This document shows, piece after piece, positions 1 to 7,950 of a stretch of 64,000 nucleotides of DNA. The position numbers and the translations under genes are program-made. Every line of letters begins with the position of its first letter. Within the stretch, counting starts at the first letter, position 1. Below the pieces are notes generated by a model. It was not told where the DNA came from and made no database searches. It saw only the letters and a list, made by a program, of their open reading frames with translations. Source of the stretch: Variovorax ginsengisoli (lineage in GTDB: Bacteria; Pseudomonadota; Gammaproteobacteria; Burkholderiales; Burkholderiaceae_C); assembly GCF_030486595.1 (NCBI RefSeq), contig NZ_JAUJZH010000013.1, forward strand, positions 62,001-126,000, in the 5' to 3' direction.

Positions 1-1
1 C

Positions 2-394
2 TACGTCGCACCGGGCGCGGCCGGCGTGTTCGCCGTGGTCGCGACCAGCGTCGCCGACCCGCGGCGCAGCGCCCAGGCCACGGTGACCGTGCGCGTCAAG
101 GGCAAGGACAAGGACAAGGACAAGGAGGCCGCCGCCGACAAGACCGTGCGCCTCGACAAGGCGGTGCTGGCCGAGAAGGTCAGCGACGTGGTGGTGCGCC
201 CGGCGGTGGTCAGCCCGGTCATCGCCAGCCCGGCGGTGATCTCGTCGCCGGTGATCCTGCAGCGCTCCTTCATCGCACCCGCACAGCGGCCGGAGGTCGG
301 GCCGCCGCCGCCGGCCGCGCCCGAACCGCCCGCACCCCCTGCGCCGCCCAAGGCACCCGGCAAGACCAAGGGCAAGAGCAAAAAAGGTGGCTGA
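2..394 (+). CDS. C-terminal part of an Ig-like domain protein with Lys/Pro-rich tail (5' truncated)
   Basis: The frame is open from the window edge, so the N-terminus is missing. The first 30 or so visible residues (APGAAGVFAVVATSVADP..SAQATVTVRV) match the last strands of a bacterial Ig-like (Big/Invasin-type) domain. A KDKDKDKE run follows, then a Val/Pro-rich segment with 'SPVI' repeats, a Pro/Ala stretch and a basic end, KGKSKKGG. The stop overlaps the GTG start of the next gene by 8 bases, so the three leftmost genes look translationally coupled. Function is unknown. The low-complexity tail could be an exposed linker or a substrate of the ATP-grasp enzyme two genes down; the latter is inference only. 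Confidence 0.6.
   Translation, partial: YVAPGAAGVFAVVATSVADPRRSAQATVTVRVKGKDKDKDKEAAADKTVRLDKAVLAEKVSDVVVRPAVVSPVIASPAVISSPVILQRSFIAPAQRPEVGPPPPAAPEPPAPPAPPKAPGKTKGKSKKGG
104..127 (+). repeat. short hexanucleotide tandem repeat inside the truncated gene
   Basis: Three copies of AAGGAC and one AAGGAG in tandem encode KDKDKDKE. A repeat of this kind can change copy number by slippage without shifting the frame. Confidence 0.7.
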
Positions 395-1091
395 TCGGCC
401 GCTGCTCGTGCTCGCCGACGAACGGGATGTCGCGGCGCAGGCGTTCGTCGCCCGCCATCGCGCGGAGGGCGCGCGGCTCTTGTTACCTTCGGACCTCTCG
501 CGCCCCGGCTGGCGCCTTCGCGTCGGCGATCCGGGCGCCTCCGTCGCCGTGGCGGAAGATGGTGCCATCCCCGCATCGGCGCTGCGCGGCGTGATCACGC
601 GGCTCGCCGCCATCGCACCCGCGCAGCTGCCGCACGTGGCCGATGCCGATCGCGACTACGTGGCGAGCGAGATGAGCGCCTTTCTCGGGGCCTGGCTGTC
701 GGCGCTGGCCTGCCCGGTGATGAACCGCCCTTTCGTTCCCTCGCTTTCGGGGCCGGTGTGGCGCCGGGAACAGTGGGCCCGGCTGGCGCTCGACCTCGAC
801 ATTCCCGTCGCGCCGGTCCGGCTCACGCTGCGGCCCGGCTCGCCGATGCCGGCGCCACCGCCTCCGGGCGCGGCCCGCGTTCGCCTCGACGTCATCGGCC
901 GGGCGGTCATCGGCCACGGGCATCCGCGGCTGCGCGAGCATGCCCGGCGGCTGGCCGATGGCGCCGGCATGGCGCTGCTCGGCGTGTTCTTCGATGCGGA
1001 CGACGGCCAGGCACGCTTCGTCGGCGCCGACCGCTGGCCCGACCTGTCCGACCGGTCGATCGGCGATGCCGTGATGGAGAGCCTGTCATGA
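387..1091 (+). CDS. degenerate ATP-grasp-like partner protein
   Basis: 234 residues with a GTG start inside the end of the preceding gene. Residues 90-115 (RDYVASEMSAFLGAWLSAL, then NRP) resemble the pre-ATP-grasp segment of RimK/MvdD-type peptide ligases ('AsEw...l.al..pwiNrP'). The C-terminal part (LLGVFFDADD..FVGADRWPDL) is like the end of an ATP-grasp fold but lacks the usual metal-binding Glu...Asn pair. I read it as a non-catalytic or scaffold partner. It ends in an ATGA overlap with the RimK-like gene, so the two are probably made together. No name can be assigned. Confidence 0.5.
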   Translation: MADRPLLVLADERDVAAQAFVARHRAEGARLLLPSDLSRPGWRLRVGDPGASVAVAEDGAIPASALRGVITRLAAIAPAQLPHVADADRDYVASEMSAFLGAWLSALACPVMNRPFVPSLSGPVWRREQWARLALDLDIPVAPVRLTLRPGSPMPAPPPPGAARVRLDVIGRAVIGHGHPRLREHARRLADGAGMALLGVFFDADDGQARFVGADRWPDLSDRSIGDAVMESLS

Positions 1092-2002
1092 GCCTCCGCC
1101 CGTCCGGGCCGGTGCTGCTGTGGGGCTCGCCGCTGGACCTGCCCATCGCCGCCGTCTGCACCGCGCTGAGCCGTCTCGGGACGCCGATGTTCCTGGTCGA
1201 CCAGACGCGCGCCGGCGAGACTTCCATCGACATCGAGATCGATGGCGTCCTCGGCGGCTGGATCCAGGTCGGCGACCAGCGCTGCGCGTTGGACCGCATC
1301 CGTTCGGCCTACGCGCGGCCGCAGGACGCGGTTCGCGCCGACGACACGGCCCCCGCCAGGCTCCACGCCGTCGCGGTCGACGAGGCGCTGGCCTGCTGGC
1401 TCGAACTGACGCCGGCGCTGGTCGTCAATCGGCTGTCCGCGATGGGATCGAACGGCTCCAAGCCCTACCAGGGAGCATTGATCGCGAAGGCCGGCTTCGC
1501 GGTGCCCGACACGCTCGTGACCAACGACCCCGATGCCCTGCGCGGGTTCTGGCGGCGCCACGGCAGCATCGTCTACAAGTCCTGCAGCGGCGTTCGCAGC
1601 ATCGTCTCGCGCCTGGCGGCGGACGATGCCGACCGGCTGGCCCGGCTCGCCACCTGCCCGACCCAGTTCCAGGAGTATGTGCCGGGCACCGACTACCGCG
1701 TGCATGTGATCGGCGACCAGATCCACGGCCACGCGATCGACTCGGAAGCCGACGACTACCGCTATGCGGGATCGGCCGGCGTTCGACTGCAGCCCTGGCG
1801 GGTGCCCGACGAACTCCGGCCCCGGGTGCGCAACCTGGCGGCATCGCTGGGGCTGGTCATGGCCGGGATCGATCTGCGTCGCAGCGCACAAGGCGAGTGG
1901 ATCTGCTTCGAGGTCAATCCCTCGCCCGGATTCACCTTCTACGACGCCGAGGACGACGAGCCGATCGCGCGCGCGGTCGCGCGGCTGCTGACGGGGGGCT
2001 GA
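1088..2002 (+). CDS. RimK-like ATP-grasp ligase
   Basis: 304 residues. Visible ATP-grasp features are a central VYKSCSGVRS segment (ATP-binding Lys region), QEYVPGTDYRVHVIGDQIHGHAI (the 'E.i.G.d.Rv.vig' strand) and MAGIDLRR..GEWICFEVNPSPGF with the Glu and Asn that bind Mg-ATP. The family joins a carboxylate, via acyl-phosphate, to an amine, often on peptides or protein tails (RimK, MvdC/D). The start is the ATG overlapping the previous stop (ATGA), so it sits third in a coupled cassette behind an Ig-like protein and a degenerate ATP-grasp partner. The substrate is not known; a protein C-terminus encoded in the same cassette is one option. Confidence 0.75.
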   Translation: MSLRPSGPVLLWGSPLDLPIAAVCTALSRLGTPMFLVDQTRAGETSIDIEIDGVLGGWIQVGDQRCALDRIRSAYARPQDAVRADDTAPARLHAVAVDEALACWLELTPALVVNRLSAMGSNGSKPYQGALIAKAGFAVPDTLVTNDPDALRGFWRRHGSIVYKSCSGVRSIVSRLAADDADRLARLATCPTQFQEYVPGTDYRVHVIGDQIHGHAIDSEADDYRYAGSAGVRLQPWRVPDELRPRVRNLAASLGLVMAGIDLRRSAQGEWICFEVNPSPGFTFYDAEDDEPIARAVARLLTGG

Positions 2003-2107
2003 CCCGCCACACCCGGTTGCGCAAAGTCATCGCGGCTTTACGGTTCCTTCATCAAATTGCCGCATCGCCGCGCCAATATGCTGGATGCAGAGAAAGGAAG
2101 CAGACAC

Positions 2108-2572
2108 ATGGCAAACCTCGCATCGTGGCCTGACGACCCCACACCCGAATCCCCCGAAGCCACCGCCGAGACGGCGATCCCTGCGCTGGTGGCGCAGGTC
2201 TACGAGTCGGCGCCCGCGGAAGAGCGTTGCCGCCTGGTCGAGACGCTGCTGCGCCCCTTGGGCGTGCTGTCGCTGGTAGCCATCGCCAATGGCATCTTCG
2301 CCAAGATCCGGTTCCGCAACGCGGGCCAGGATCCGGGCGTGCGCATCGACGATCTTCAGAACGTCGGCACCGCCGACATGGTGGCGCTGGCCCACCACGC
2401 GCAGCAGGTCAGCGTCGAGACCGTCGACGGCCTGGTGCAGCAGCTCACCACCTCGGGCGCACTGGCGGGTTCAGCGGCCGCGGCCCTGCTGATCGGGCTG
2501 CTGGTGCAGCGCGCACGGTCCCGGCGCGGTGCGCAGGCCCGCGCCGACGACGGGTCCCTGGACCCTTCCTGA
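2108..2572 (+). CDS. hypothetical protein with C-terminal membrane anchor
   Basis: 154 residues. I chose the ATG at 2108 because AGAAAGGAAG lies about 8 bases upstream. The N-terminus is acidic and Pro-rich. The middle (residues 25-75) reads as a helical region with 'LLRPLGVLSLVAIANGIFAKIRF'. Near the C-terminus a hydrophobic helix (GSAAAALLIGLLV) is followed by RARSRR, as in a tail-anchored or small inner-membrane protein. It is not recognised as any family and stands alone between the ATP-grasp cassette and a convergent dehydrogenase. Confidence 0.6.
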   Translation: MANLASWPDDPTPESPEATAETAIPALVAQVYESAPAEERCRLVETLLRPLGVLSLVAIANGIFAKIRFRNAGQDPGVRIDDLQNVGTADMVALAHHAQQVSVETVDGLVQQLTTSGALAGSAAAALLIGLLVQRARSRRGAQARADDGSLDPS

Positions 2573-2633
2573 GCGAGCCGCCGGACGCTGTCACCAGGTG
2601 CCCGGCGGCAGCACGCTCGCTGCAAGCAGCCGG

Positions 2634-3869
2634 TCAGAACCGCGCCGCCGAATAGGGCGCGGGGTCGACCACCGGCGGGCTGCCCTCGATCATCTCGGCC
2701 AGCAGCCGGCCGCTCACCGGCCCCAGCGTGAAGCCCTGGTGCGCATGGCCGAAGTTGAACCACAGGCCCGGATGCTGCGGCGCCGGCCCGATCACCGGCT
2801 TCATGTCGACCGTGCAGGGCCGATTGCCCATCCAGGGCTCGGGCTCGACCGGCTGCGGCAGATCGAGCAGCTCGCGGGCCGCGGCTTCCGCCTTGTCGAG
2901 CTGCACCGGCGTGGCCGGCGCGCCGATGCGCGCGAACTCGGCGCCGGTGGTGATCCGCATGCCCTGCGCCATCGGCGCCAGCACCAGGCCGCGCTCCGCA
3001 TCCAGCAGCGGCAGCCGCAGCCCGGGGCCGCCGCGGTAGTGGCGGTGATAGCCGCGCTTGACGAACAGCGGAAGCCGGTAGCCGAGCGGCGCGATGAGCG
3101 GGTCGGCCCAGGGCCCGAGCGCCACCACCGCGTGGCGCGCGGCCAGCGGCCCGGCCGCCGTCTGCACCTGCCAGCCGCCGCCCACCGGGCGCAAGCCGCT
3201 GGCGTCGGCCTCGACCACCTGCCCGCCGAGTTCGGCGAAGCGCCGGGCGTAGCGCGCCACCAGCGCGCCCGGATCGTTGACCGACCATGGATCCAGCCAA
3301 TGCAGCGCACCCGCCATGGGCCGGCGCAAGCCCGGCTCGGCGCGCGCCAGCGCGTCGCTGTCGAGCAGCGCATGCCGCACGCCGTAGCGCCGCGCCAGAT
3401 CGGCGGCGCGCGCCACGGCCTGCTCCATCGCCGCCGGTGTGCGAAAAGCGAAGTGGTAGCCCTCCTTGCGCACCAGATCGCCGGCGCCGGATTCGTCCAT
3501 CAGGGCCTGGTGCTCCGTCAGGCAGTGCTCGATCAGCCGGCTGTACGCCTGGGCGATCGGTGCGTAGCGCGCCGGGGCCGAGGCGTGCCAGTAGCGGGCC
3601 AGGCGCGGCAGCACCGCGGGCAGCGCGCTGAAGTGGTAGTTGACGTCGATGCCGCGCTTGAACGCGACATCGAACACACTCGCCCACTCGCGGGGAAAAG
3701 CATAGGGCTCCACCGCCTCGCGCTGGATGATCCCGGCATTGCCGTAGGAGGTCTCGCGGCCGGGCGGGCGCCGATCGACCAGGGCCACCGAGTGCCCGCG
3801 CCGCGCGAGCTGCAGCGCCGTGCAGGTGCCGACCATGCCGGCACCCAGGACCAGGACATCGCACGCCAT
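2634..3869 (-). CDS. FAD-dependent D-amino-acid dehydrogenase-like oxidoreductase
   Basis: 411 residues of the DAO/DadA fold. A GAGMVG dinucleotide-binding motif is at residues 9-14, there is an ETSYGNAGII segment typical of DadA-like enzymes, and the C-terminal FAD clamp is GLWFNFGHAHQGFTLGP. Such enzymes oxidise amino or imino acids to imines/keto acids and pass electrons to the respiratory chain. It lies 14 bases downstream of a RidA-family gene on the same strand. That fits, because RidA hydrolyses reactive imines made by this kind of dehydrogenase. The exact substrate (D-amino acid, hydroxyproline or other) cannot be read from sequence. Confidence 0.85.
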   Translation of the reverse strand: MACDVLVLGAGMVGTCTALQLARRGHSVALVDRRPPGRETSYGNAGIIQREAVEPYAFPREWASVFDVAFKRGIDVNYHFSALPAVLPRLARYWHASAPARYAPIAQAYSRLIEHCLTEHQALMDESGAGDLVRKEGYHFAFRTPAAMEQAVARAADLARRYGVRHALLDSDALARAEPGLRRPMAGALHWLDPWSVNDPGALVARYARRFAELGGQVVEADASGLRPVGGGWQVQTAAGPLAARHAVVALGPWADPLIAPLGYRLPLFVKRGYHRHYRGGPGLRLPLLDAERGLVLAPMAQGMRITTGAEFARIGAPATPVQLDKAEAAARELLDLPQPVEPEPWMGNRPCTVDMKPVIGPAPQHPGLWFNFGHAHQGFTLGPVSGRLLAEMIEGSPPVVDPAPYSAARF

Positions 3870-3883
3870 CTGCGCCTCGCCTT

Positions 3884-4234
3884 TTAGTCGGGCTGGGCCG
3901 CGGTGACCGTGACTTCGAGCCGCGCGCCGGGCGCCAGCAGGCTCGCGACCACCGTCGTGCGCACCGGCAGCGGGTCGCGGAAGTGCTGGCGGTACTCGGC
4001 GTTGAAGGCGGCGAAGTCGGCGCCGTCGACCAAGTGCACGGCGACCTGCACCACGTCGTCCAGCCCCAGGCCCACCGTGGCGAGCGTGGCGCCGATGCGC
4101 CGCAGCACCAGCGCGGTCTGCGCCGCGATGCCCTCCGGGATGCCGCCGTCGTCGGCAAAGGGCATCTCGCCCGACAGGAAGACCAGGCCCCTGGCCTGGC
4201 GAAGCTTGGAGAACGGAAGTGCGGGTGCTGTCAT
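3884..4234 (-). CDS. RidA family enamine/imine deaminase
   Basis: 116 residues from the ATG at 4234; an upstream ATG at 4279 would add 15 residues with no family similarity. The YjgF/YER057c/UK114 pattern is clear: RQARGLVFLSGEMPF near the N-terminus, then VRTTVVASLLAPGARLEVTVTA at the end ('R.tv.v..L...a.vEi...A'). RidA proteins hydrolyse 2-aminoacrylate and other enamines/imines. The placement directly before the FAD amino-acid dehydrogenase suggests it clears that enzyme's imine product. Confidence 0.88.
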   Translation of the reverse strand: MTAPALPFSKLRQARGLVFLSGEMPFADDGGIPEGIAAQTALVLRRIGATLATVGLGLDDVVQVAVHLVDGADFAAFNAEYRQHFRDPLPVRTTVVASLLAPGARLEVTVTAAQPD

Positions 4235-4337
4235 GTCGCTGCTTTTGAAATGCGATCGATTATGGGTGGCCGAGCACATTACAGAGGTGCCAATCTGTCG
4301 AACGATGTGTTGCGCAAATCACAATGCGTCCGGCGCT

Positions 4338-5261
4338 TCATCCCTCCCGGCGCAGCACCTCTCTAAGGTGATCGAGAAAGGCCCGGCATGATCCGGACAA
4401 GGTCCGCCCGGCCATGGTCTGGACCTCGAAATGGCGCTCGTTCATCTCGCGGTCGCGCAGCGGGACGCCGACCACCAGGCCGGCCTTCAGCCGGGTGCGC
4501 AGCGCCGCTTCGCCGCTGAGCGCGATGCCGCCGCCGGCGGCGGCGAAGGCGATCATGGCGTCGAGCCGGTTGCTCAGGAAGACCGGCTCGCACTGCAGGC
4601 CCTGCCGGCTGCAGCTGATGTCGAACAGCTGGCGCAAGGTGGAATACGGGCCGGGCAGCGCCATCGGGTAGCCGACCAGCTGCGACAGCGCCAGCTGGCG
4701 CCGCGACGCGAGCGGGTGGTCCTTCGCCATGATCGCCAGGATCGGCGAGGGGTGGCGCAGCTCGACGTTGATGTGGCGCTCGGAACTGGTGCTGAGCGTG
4801 ACCCCGATGTCGACATCGCCGTCGCGCACCAGCTGCGGGATCTCGGCTTGCATGCGGACATCGAGCGCGAAGCGGATGCCGGCGTAGTCGCGCTGGAAAT
4901 CGGCGATCAGGTTCGGCAGGAACTCGGACGCGAAGCCCTCGGTGCTGGCCACCCGCACCTGCCCCGTCTGCAGCCCGCGCAGCGCCAGGATGTCGTCGGT
5001 GACGCGCTCGATGTCCTGCCAGGCGCGCTTGGCGTGCGCGGCCAGCAGTTCGCCTGCGGCATTGGGGACCATGCCGCGCGCCCGGCGTTCGAACAGCAGC
5101 GTGTCGAGTTCGCTCTCCAGCCGCGCGATGTGCCGGCTGACCGCCGACGGCGCCACGTTCAGCCGCTCGGCGGCCGCCGTGACCGAGCCGGTGCGCACCA
5201 CCTCGAGGAAATGGCGCAAGGAGCTTTCCTGCAACACGCGCTGACTGATGTTCCTGGACAC
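4338..5261 (-). CDS. LysR-type transcriptional regulator
   Basis: 307 residues from the GTG at 5261 (an AGGG motif sits upstream; an ATG at 5312 would add 17 residues). The N-terminal winged helix (LRHFLEVVRTGSVTAAAERLNVAPSAVSRHIARLE) is followed by a LysR substrate-binding fold. It lies upstream of and co-directional with ridA/dehydrogenase and is divergent from the Bug-amidase-aminotransferase operon. A 5-bp-arm inverted repeat of T-N11-A type lies in the divergent region, so the latter operon is the likelier target. Confidence 0.9.
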   Translation of the reverse strand: MSRNISQRVLQESSLRHFLEVVRTGSVTAAAERLNVAPSAVSRHIARLESELDTLLFERRARGMVPNAAGELLAAHAKRAWQDIERVTDDILALRGLQTGQVRVASTEGFASEFLPNLIADFQRDYAGIRFALDVRMQAEIPQLVRDGDVDIGVTLSTSSERHINVELRHPSPILAIMAKDHPLASRRQLALSQLVGYPMALPGPYSTLRQLFDISCSRQGLQCEPVFLSNRLDAMIAFAAAGGGIALSGEAALRTRLKAGLVVGVPLRDREMNERHFEVQTMAGRTLSGSCRAFLDHLREVLRREG

Positions 5262-5279
5262 GGGATGACCCTGATGAAG

Positions 5280-5296
5280 ATTGCCATTATCGCAAT
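5280..5296. promoter_or_regulatory. candidate LysR operator between LysR and Bug genes
   Basis: ATTGCCATTATCGCAAT: perfect arms ATTGC/GCAAT around a 7-base centre, containing a T-N11-A LysR box. It is 18 bases upstream of the GTG start of the LysR gene and about 90 bases before the Bug receptor gene. Confidence 0.5.
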
Positions 5297-5388
5297 GAAA
5301 GGTTTCTAACATTGATATTGCTGGAGGGCATTCGCCTTTCTACGATGAGGCTTCGCTGCCCCTCCCGCCCCATCGCCCCCACCCAGCC

Positions 5389-6372
5389 ATGCACCTCCAA
5401 CACCTGCGCGCCCTCGGCATCGCCGCCCTTTGCACACTCTGTCTGCACGCCCCCCACGCGATGGCGCAGGACGCCTGGCCGTCGCGGCCGATCACGATGG
5501 TGGTGCCGTTCCCGCCGGGTGGCGGCGGCGACGCCCAGGGCCGCCTGCTGGCCCTGAAGCTGGCCGAAAAGCTGGGCCAGAACGTGATCGTCGACAACCG
5601 CCCCGGGGCCGGCACCGCCATCGGCGCCGCCTACGTCGCCAACGCCAAGGCCGACGGCTACACGCTGCTGATGAGCTCGGCCTCCACCTTCACGCTGAAC
5701 CCGGCGATCCGCAAGACGCTGCCCTACGACCCGGTCAAGAGCTTCGAGCCGATCGGCATCGTGAGCCGGGTCGGGCTCGTGATGCTGGCCAACCCGAACG
5801 TGCCCGTGAACAACCTGAAGGAGCTGGTGGCGGCCGCCAAGGCCGCCCCCGACAAGTACGCCTATGCCTCCTTCGGTGCCGGCACCAGCTCGCACTTCGC
5901 GGCCGAGATGGCGCTGCAGGCGATGGGCATCCGCCTGGTCCACGTGCCCTACAAGGGCAGCGGCCCGGCCATGACCGACCTGATCGGCGGGCAGGTGCCC
6001 TTCTCCTTCGACACCGTGACCGCCGCGCTGCCGCAGATCAAGGCCGGCAAGGTCAAGGCGATCGCGGTCACGACGGCCAGGCGTTCGGCGCTGATGCCGG
6101 GCGTGCCGACCTTTGCCGAGTCGGGCTTCCCATCGGCCGTGCTCGACAGCTGGGGCATGGTGGTCGCGCCGCGCGGACTGCCGCCGGCGGTGCATGCCCG
6201 GCTCGAGAAGGCGCTGGCCGAGACGGTGGCCGATCCGGCGGTGCGCAAGGGCTTCGCCGAGCAGGGTGTCGAGCCCGGCTTCATCGGCTCGGCCCAGGCC
6301 GCCGCCCAGCTCGAGGCCGAGCTGCCGCTGATGCGTGCCGTCGCCGTGCGCGCCAACATCCAGCCGGAGTGA
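5389..6372 (+). CDS. Bug/TctC-family tripartite tricarboxylate transporter substrate-binding protein
   Basis: 327 residues. A signal peptide (about residues 1-26, ending AMA|QDA) is followed by the Bug signature: WPSRPITMVVPFPPGGGGDAQGR, the NRPGAGTAIGA loop, ADGYTLL, and HVPYKGSGPAMTDLIGGQV. Bug proteins are periplasmic receptors for small carboxylates or amides. No TctA/TctB membrane genes are nearby, as is common for Bug genes. It is 4 bases upstream of an amidase gene and an aminotransferase follows, so the ligand may be an amide or amino acid taken in for that pathway. Confidence 0.92.
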   Translation: MHLQHLRALGIAALCTLCLHAPHAMAQDAWPSRPITMVVPFPPGGGGDAQGRLLALKLAEKLGQNVIVDNRPGAGTAIGAAYVANAKADGYTLLMSSASTFTLNPAIRKTLPYDPVKSFEPIGIVSRVGLVMLANPNVPVNNLKELVAAAKAAPDKYAYASFGAGTSSHFAAEMALQAMGIRLVHVPYKGSGPAMTDLIGGQVPFSFDTVTAALPQIKAGKVKAIAVTTARRSALMPGVPTFAESGFPSAVLDSWGMVVAPRGLPPAVHARLEKALAETVADPAVRKGFAEQGVEPGFIGSAQAAAQLEAELPLMRAVAVRANIQPE

Positions 6373-6376
6373 TCCG

Positions 6377-7921
6377 ATGAGCGAAGGAACCCGTCCCGTC
6401 GCGCTGGTCGAGCACTCGGCCGTCGCCCTGCGGCAGATGATCGCCACCCGGGAGATCTCGCCGGTCGAGCTGCTGGCGGCCTGCATCGAACGCATCGAAA
6501 CCGTCAACCCCTTCGTCAACGCCGTCACCGCGACCTGCTTCGAGCGCGCCCGCGACGAGGCCCGCGCCGCCGAGCGGGCGGTGCTGAGAGGCGAGCCTCT
6601 CGGCCTGCTGCACGGACTGCCGCTCGGCGTCAAGGACCTGGAGCCCACGGCCGGCCTGCTGACCACCTTCGGCTCGCCGGCCTTTCGCGGCCACGTGCCG
6701 ACCCAGGACATCGAACTGGTGGCCCGCCTGCGCCGCGCCGGTGCCATCGTCGCCGGCAAGACCAACGTGCCCGAGATGGGCGCCGGCGCCAATTCGCGCA
6801 ACCCCGTGTGGGGCGCCACCGGCAACCCCTTCGACCCCCGCCTCAATGCCGGGGGCTCCTCGGGCGGTTCGGCCGCCGCGCTGGCCTGCGACATGCTGCC
6901 CGTGTGCACCGGCTCAGACACCGGCGGCTCGCTGCGGATCCCGGCATCGAAGTGCGGCGTGGTGGGCTTCCGCCCCTCGCCCGGTGTGGTGCCGAGCGTG
7001 CGCAAGCTGCTGGGCTGGACGCCGATCTCGGTCGTCGGCCCCATGGGGCGCAGCGTCGGGGATGCCTGCCTGCAGCTGGCCGCGACGGCCGGCATGCATG
7101 CCGGCGATCCGCTCAGCTATCCGCTCGACCCGCTCGCGTTCCTGCAGCCGCGGGCCGCCGAGCTGGGCCGCCTGCGGGTCGCCTGGACCACCGACTTCGG
7201 CAGCTGCGACGTCGACCCGGAGATCCGTGCCACCTTCGCCAGCCGGATCGCGGCGATGCGGCACCTGTTCGCCCGCTGCGACGAGGTGCGCTTCGAGCTC
7301 GGCGACGTCCACCGCTGCTTCGACGTGCTGCGCGCCGAAGCCTTCGTCGCCGGCATGCGCGAGGCCTACGAGAAGGACCCTGCGAGCCTGGGCGAGAACC
7401 CGCGCGCCAACTACGAGATGGGCGCCGGCATGAGCCTGCTCGACAGCGCCTGGGCGCAGGCCGAGCAGACCCGCATCCTGCAGCGCTTCCAGGCCACCTT
7501 CGCCGACTACGATCTGGTGCTGGCGCCGACCACGCCGGTCTCGCCCTTCCCATGGACGCAATCCCACGCCCAGGTGATCGACGGCAAGGCGCAGTCCAAC
7601 TACTACCGGTGGCTGGCCCTCACCTACGTCACCACGCTGACCACCCACCCCGCGCTGACGCTGCCCTGCGGCACCGATGCCAGGGGCATGCCCTTCGGGC
7701 TGCAGGTGGTCGGGCCGTTCCGCGGCGACCTGCAGGTGCTCTCGGCCGCGCTGGCGCTGGAGCAGGCCTTCGCCGCCGACCCGGTGCTGCGCCGACCGCG
7801 CCCGGACCTCACCGCGCTGCGGATGACGGAGCCGGCGCTGGACTCGATCGTCACCGCGCCGCCGCCGGCGAACTGGCGCGAGCCCGGCTTTGCCGGCGGC
7901 GGTGCCACGTCGGTGGTCTAG
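6377..7921 (+). CDS. amidase of the amidase-signature family
   Basis: 514 residues from the ATG at 6377. The full Ser-cisSer-Lys triad can be placed: K86 in LGVKDLE, S161 in AGGSSGGS, and nucleophile S185 in GSDTGGSLR. The K-to-S (75) and S-to-S (24) spacings match the family. It hydrolyses a C-N amide bond (aryl or alkyl amide, or Glu-tRNA-like substrates in relatives). There is no signal peptide, so it is cytoplasmic. It sits 4 bases after the Bug gene and 29 bases before the aminotransferase, which implies one operon. Confidence 0.92.
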   Translation: MSEGTRPVALVEHSAVALRQMIATREISPVELLAACIERIETVNPFVNAVTATCFERARDEARAAERAVLRGEPLGLLHGLPLGVKDLEPTAGLLTTFGSPAFRGHVPTQDIELVARLRRAGAIVAGKTNVPEMGAGANSRNPVWGATGNPFDPRLNAGGSSGGSAAALACDMLPVCTGSDTGGSLRIPASKCGVVGFRPSPGVVPSVRKLLGWTPISVVGPMGRSVGDACLQLAATAGMHAGDPLSYPLDPLAFLQPRAAELGRLRVAWTTDFGSCDVDPEIRATFASRIAAMRHLFARCDEVRFELGDVHRCFDVLRAEAFVAGMREAYEKDPASLGENPRANYEMGAGMSLLDSAWAQAEQTRILQRFQATFADYDLVLAPTTPVSPFPWTQSHAQVIDGKAQSNYYRWLALTYVTTLTTHPALTLPCGTDARGMPFGLQVVGPFRGDLQVLSAALALEQAFAADPVLRRPRPDLTALRMTEPALDSIVTAPPPANWREPGFAGGGATSVV

Positions 7922-7950
7922 GATAAACAACGGAGACACAAGAAAGAGCC

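Noticed and set aside
1..2002. Possible prophage or tail-fibre region suggested by the Ig-like domain
   Set aside because: No other phage gene is visible in the window, so the Ig-like domain alone does not support it.
2356..4158. Minus-strand open frame of 600 residues over the dehydrogenase/RidA genes
   Set aside because: Out of frame with the DadA-like and RidA proteins and Arg/Ala-rich without motifs.
5287..7095. Minus-strand open frame of 602 residues over Bug and amidase genes
   Set aside because: Opposite a gene with a complete amidase triad; composition is typical of a GC shadow.
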